Shown: piece after piece, positions 63,780 through 64,000 of the stretch | How positions within the stretch are numbered: position 1 is the stretch's first letter | Layout of the letters: the number at the start of each line of letters is the position of its first letter | NCBI GenBank assembly: GCA_003451675.1 | Contig: DMCY01000111.1 | Coordinates: 15,707 to 79,706, forward strand | Reading direction: 5' to 3' | DNA: 64,000 bases | DNA from: Candidatus Atribacteria bacterium | GTDB taxonomy: Bacteria > Atribacterota > JS1 > SB-45 > 34-128 | The notes under the pieces: generated by a model | What the model was told of the DNA's origin: nothing | The model's database searches: none | Seen by the model: only the letters and a program-made list of their open reading frames with translations | Translations under genes and position numbers: made by a program

Positions 63780-64000
63780 CCTACAGCTTGTCAATACGAA
63801 GATATAATATGTTGGTGTCAAGAACTTGTGGGGAATTTTCTTACCTCAAAAAAAATTATTTGATTTTAATTTAGGATAGAAAAGATAGATCTTTGGAAAT
63901 TGACCTTCAAATAAACGAATAATAATTCTATTAAACTATGTTCTAAAATATTATTCATCCTAAACCTATCTCTTTCTTAAAATATTTAATAATCTATACT
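63780..64000. other. AT-rich window edge with no supported gene
   Basis: I see no gene, repeat or RNA here. The promoter of a gene outside the window could lie in it. Confidence 0.6.

Overview
The window is AT-rich, densely coded and almost entirely on the + strand. It looks like the chromosome of a low-GC obligate anaerobe. Corrinoid methyltransferases of the non-pyrrolysine MttB type, TAXI-TRAP transport, an ETF-linked methylene-THF reductase, a type 4 uracil-DNA glycosylase and a Gram-positive-style pur operon behind a guanine riboswitch suggest Atribacterota or a Clostridia-like Firmicute. The DUF2953/GerW (YtfI/YtfJ) pair fits the latter. The phylum cannot be fixed from this sequence alone.

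Layout. (1) 1-7.2 kb: the 3' part of a GlmL/MutL-type ASKHA protein, a TAXI-type TRAP transporter (fused permease, then binding protein), a small secreted Ig-like protein ending in a strong terminator, a GntR/FCD regulator, and a convergent type 4 uracil-DNA glycosylase. (2) 7.2-15.7 kb: a decayed accessory region. It holds the DUF2953 and GerW genes, fragments of an IS110-type and two RAYT-type transposases, a broken membrane-protein gene, a probable structured-RNA fragment, an intact AbiEi/AbiEii toxin-antitoxin operon with its operator, an IS1182-like remnant, an attC-like site and a frameshifted Dph6-like ATPase. A ~90 bp sequence is repeated at 10.2 and 15.5 kb and brackets most of this. 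(3) 15.7-17.5 kb: PolX. (4) 17.8-37.1 kb: a methylated-amine (probably betaine) catabolic locus. It contains a PocR/AraC regulator, two MttB-family methyltransferases, an OpuA/B-type ABC importer with two binding proteins, an iron alcohol dehydrogenase, a nitrilase-family amidase, a corrinoid protein, a MetF-like reductase with EtfBA, a methyl-THF:corrinoid methyltransferase, a corrinoid reactivase and a MetH-activation-like protein. (5) 37.1-48.9 kb: guanine riboswitch and purECSQLFMNDH. (6) 49.1-50.1 kb: a frameshifted RhuM-Fic gene between short direct repeats. (7) 50.6-63.1 kb: a complete type I-B CRISPR-Cas system (cas8b-7-5-3-6-1-2-4) and a 50-repeat array. (8) 63.1-64 kb: an OsmC-family gene and a GC-rich fragment of an integron-integrase-like gene.

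How the genes may work together. The importer would bring in a quaternary amine. The MttB proteins would move a methyl group to the corrinoid protein, and the 33.6 kb methyltransferase would pass it to THF. MetF with ETF could oxidise methyl-THF, while the RACE protein re-reduces inactive cobalamin. The substrate is not proven by sequence. The least ordinary observations are the MetF-EtfBA block of different base composition inside this locus, a perfect 20-bp-arm palindrome just before the first mttB, degraded aldehyde:ferredoxin oxidoreductase pieces around the locus, and integron-like traces (an attC-like site and an integrase fragment) far apart in the same window.
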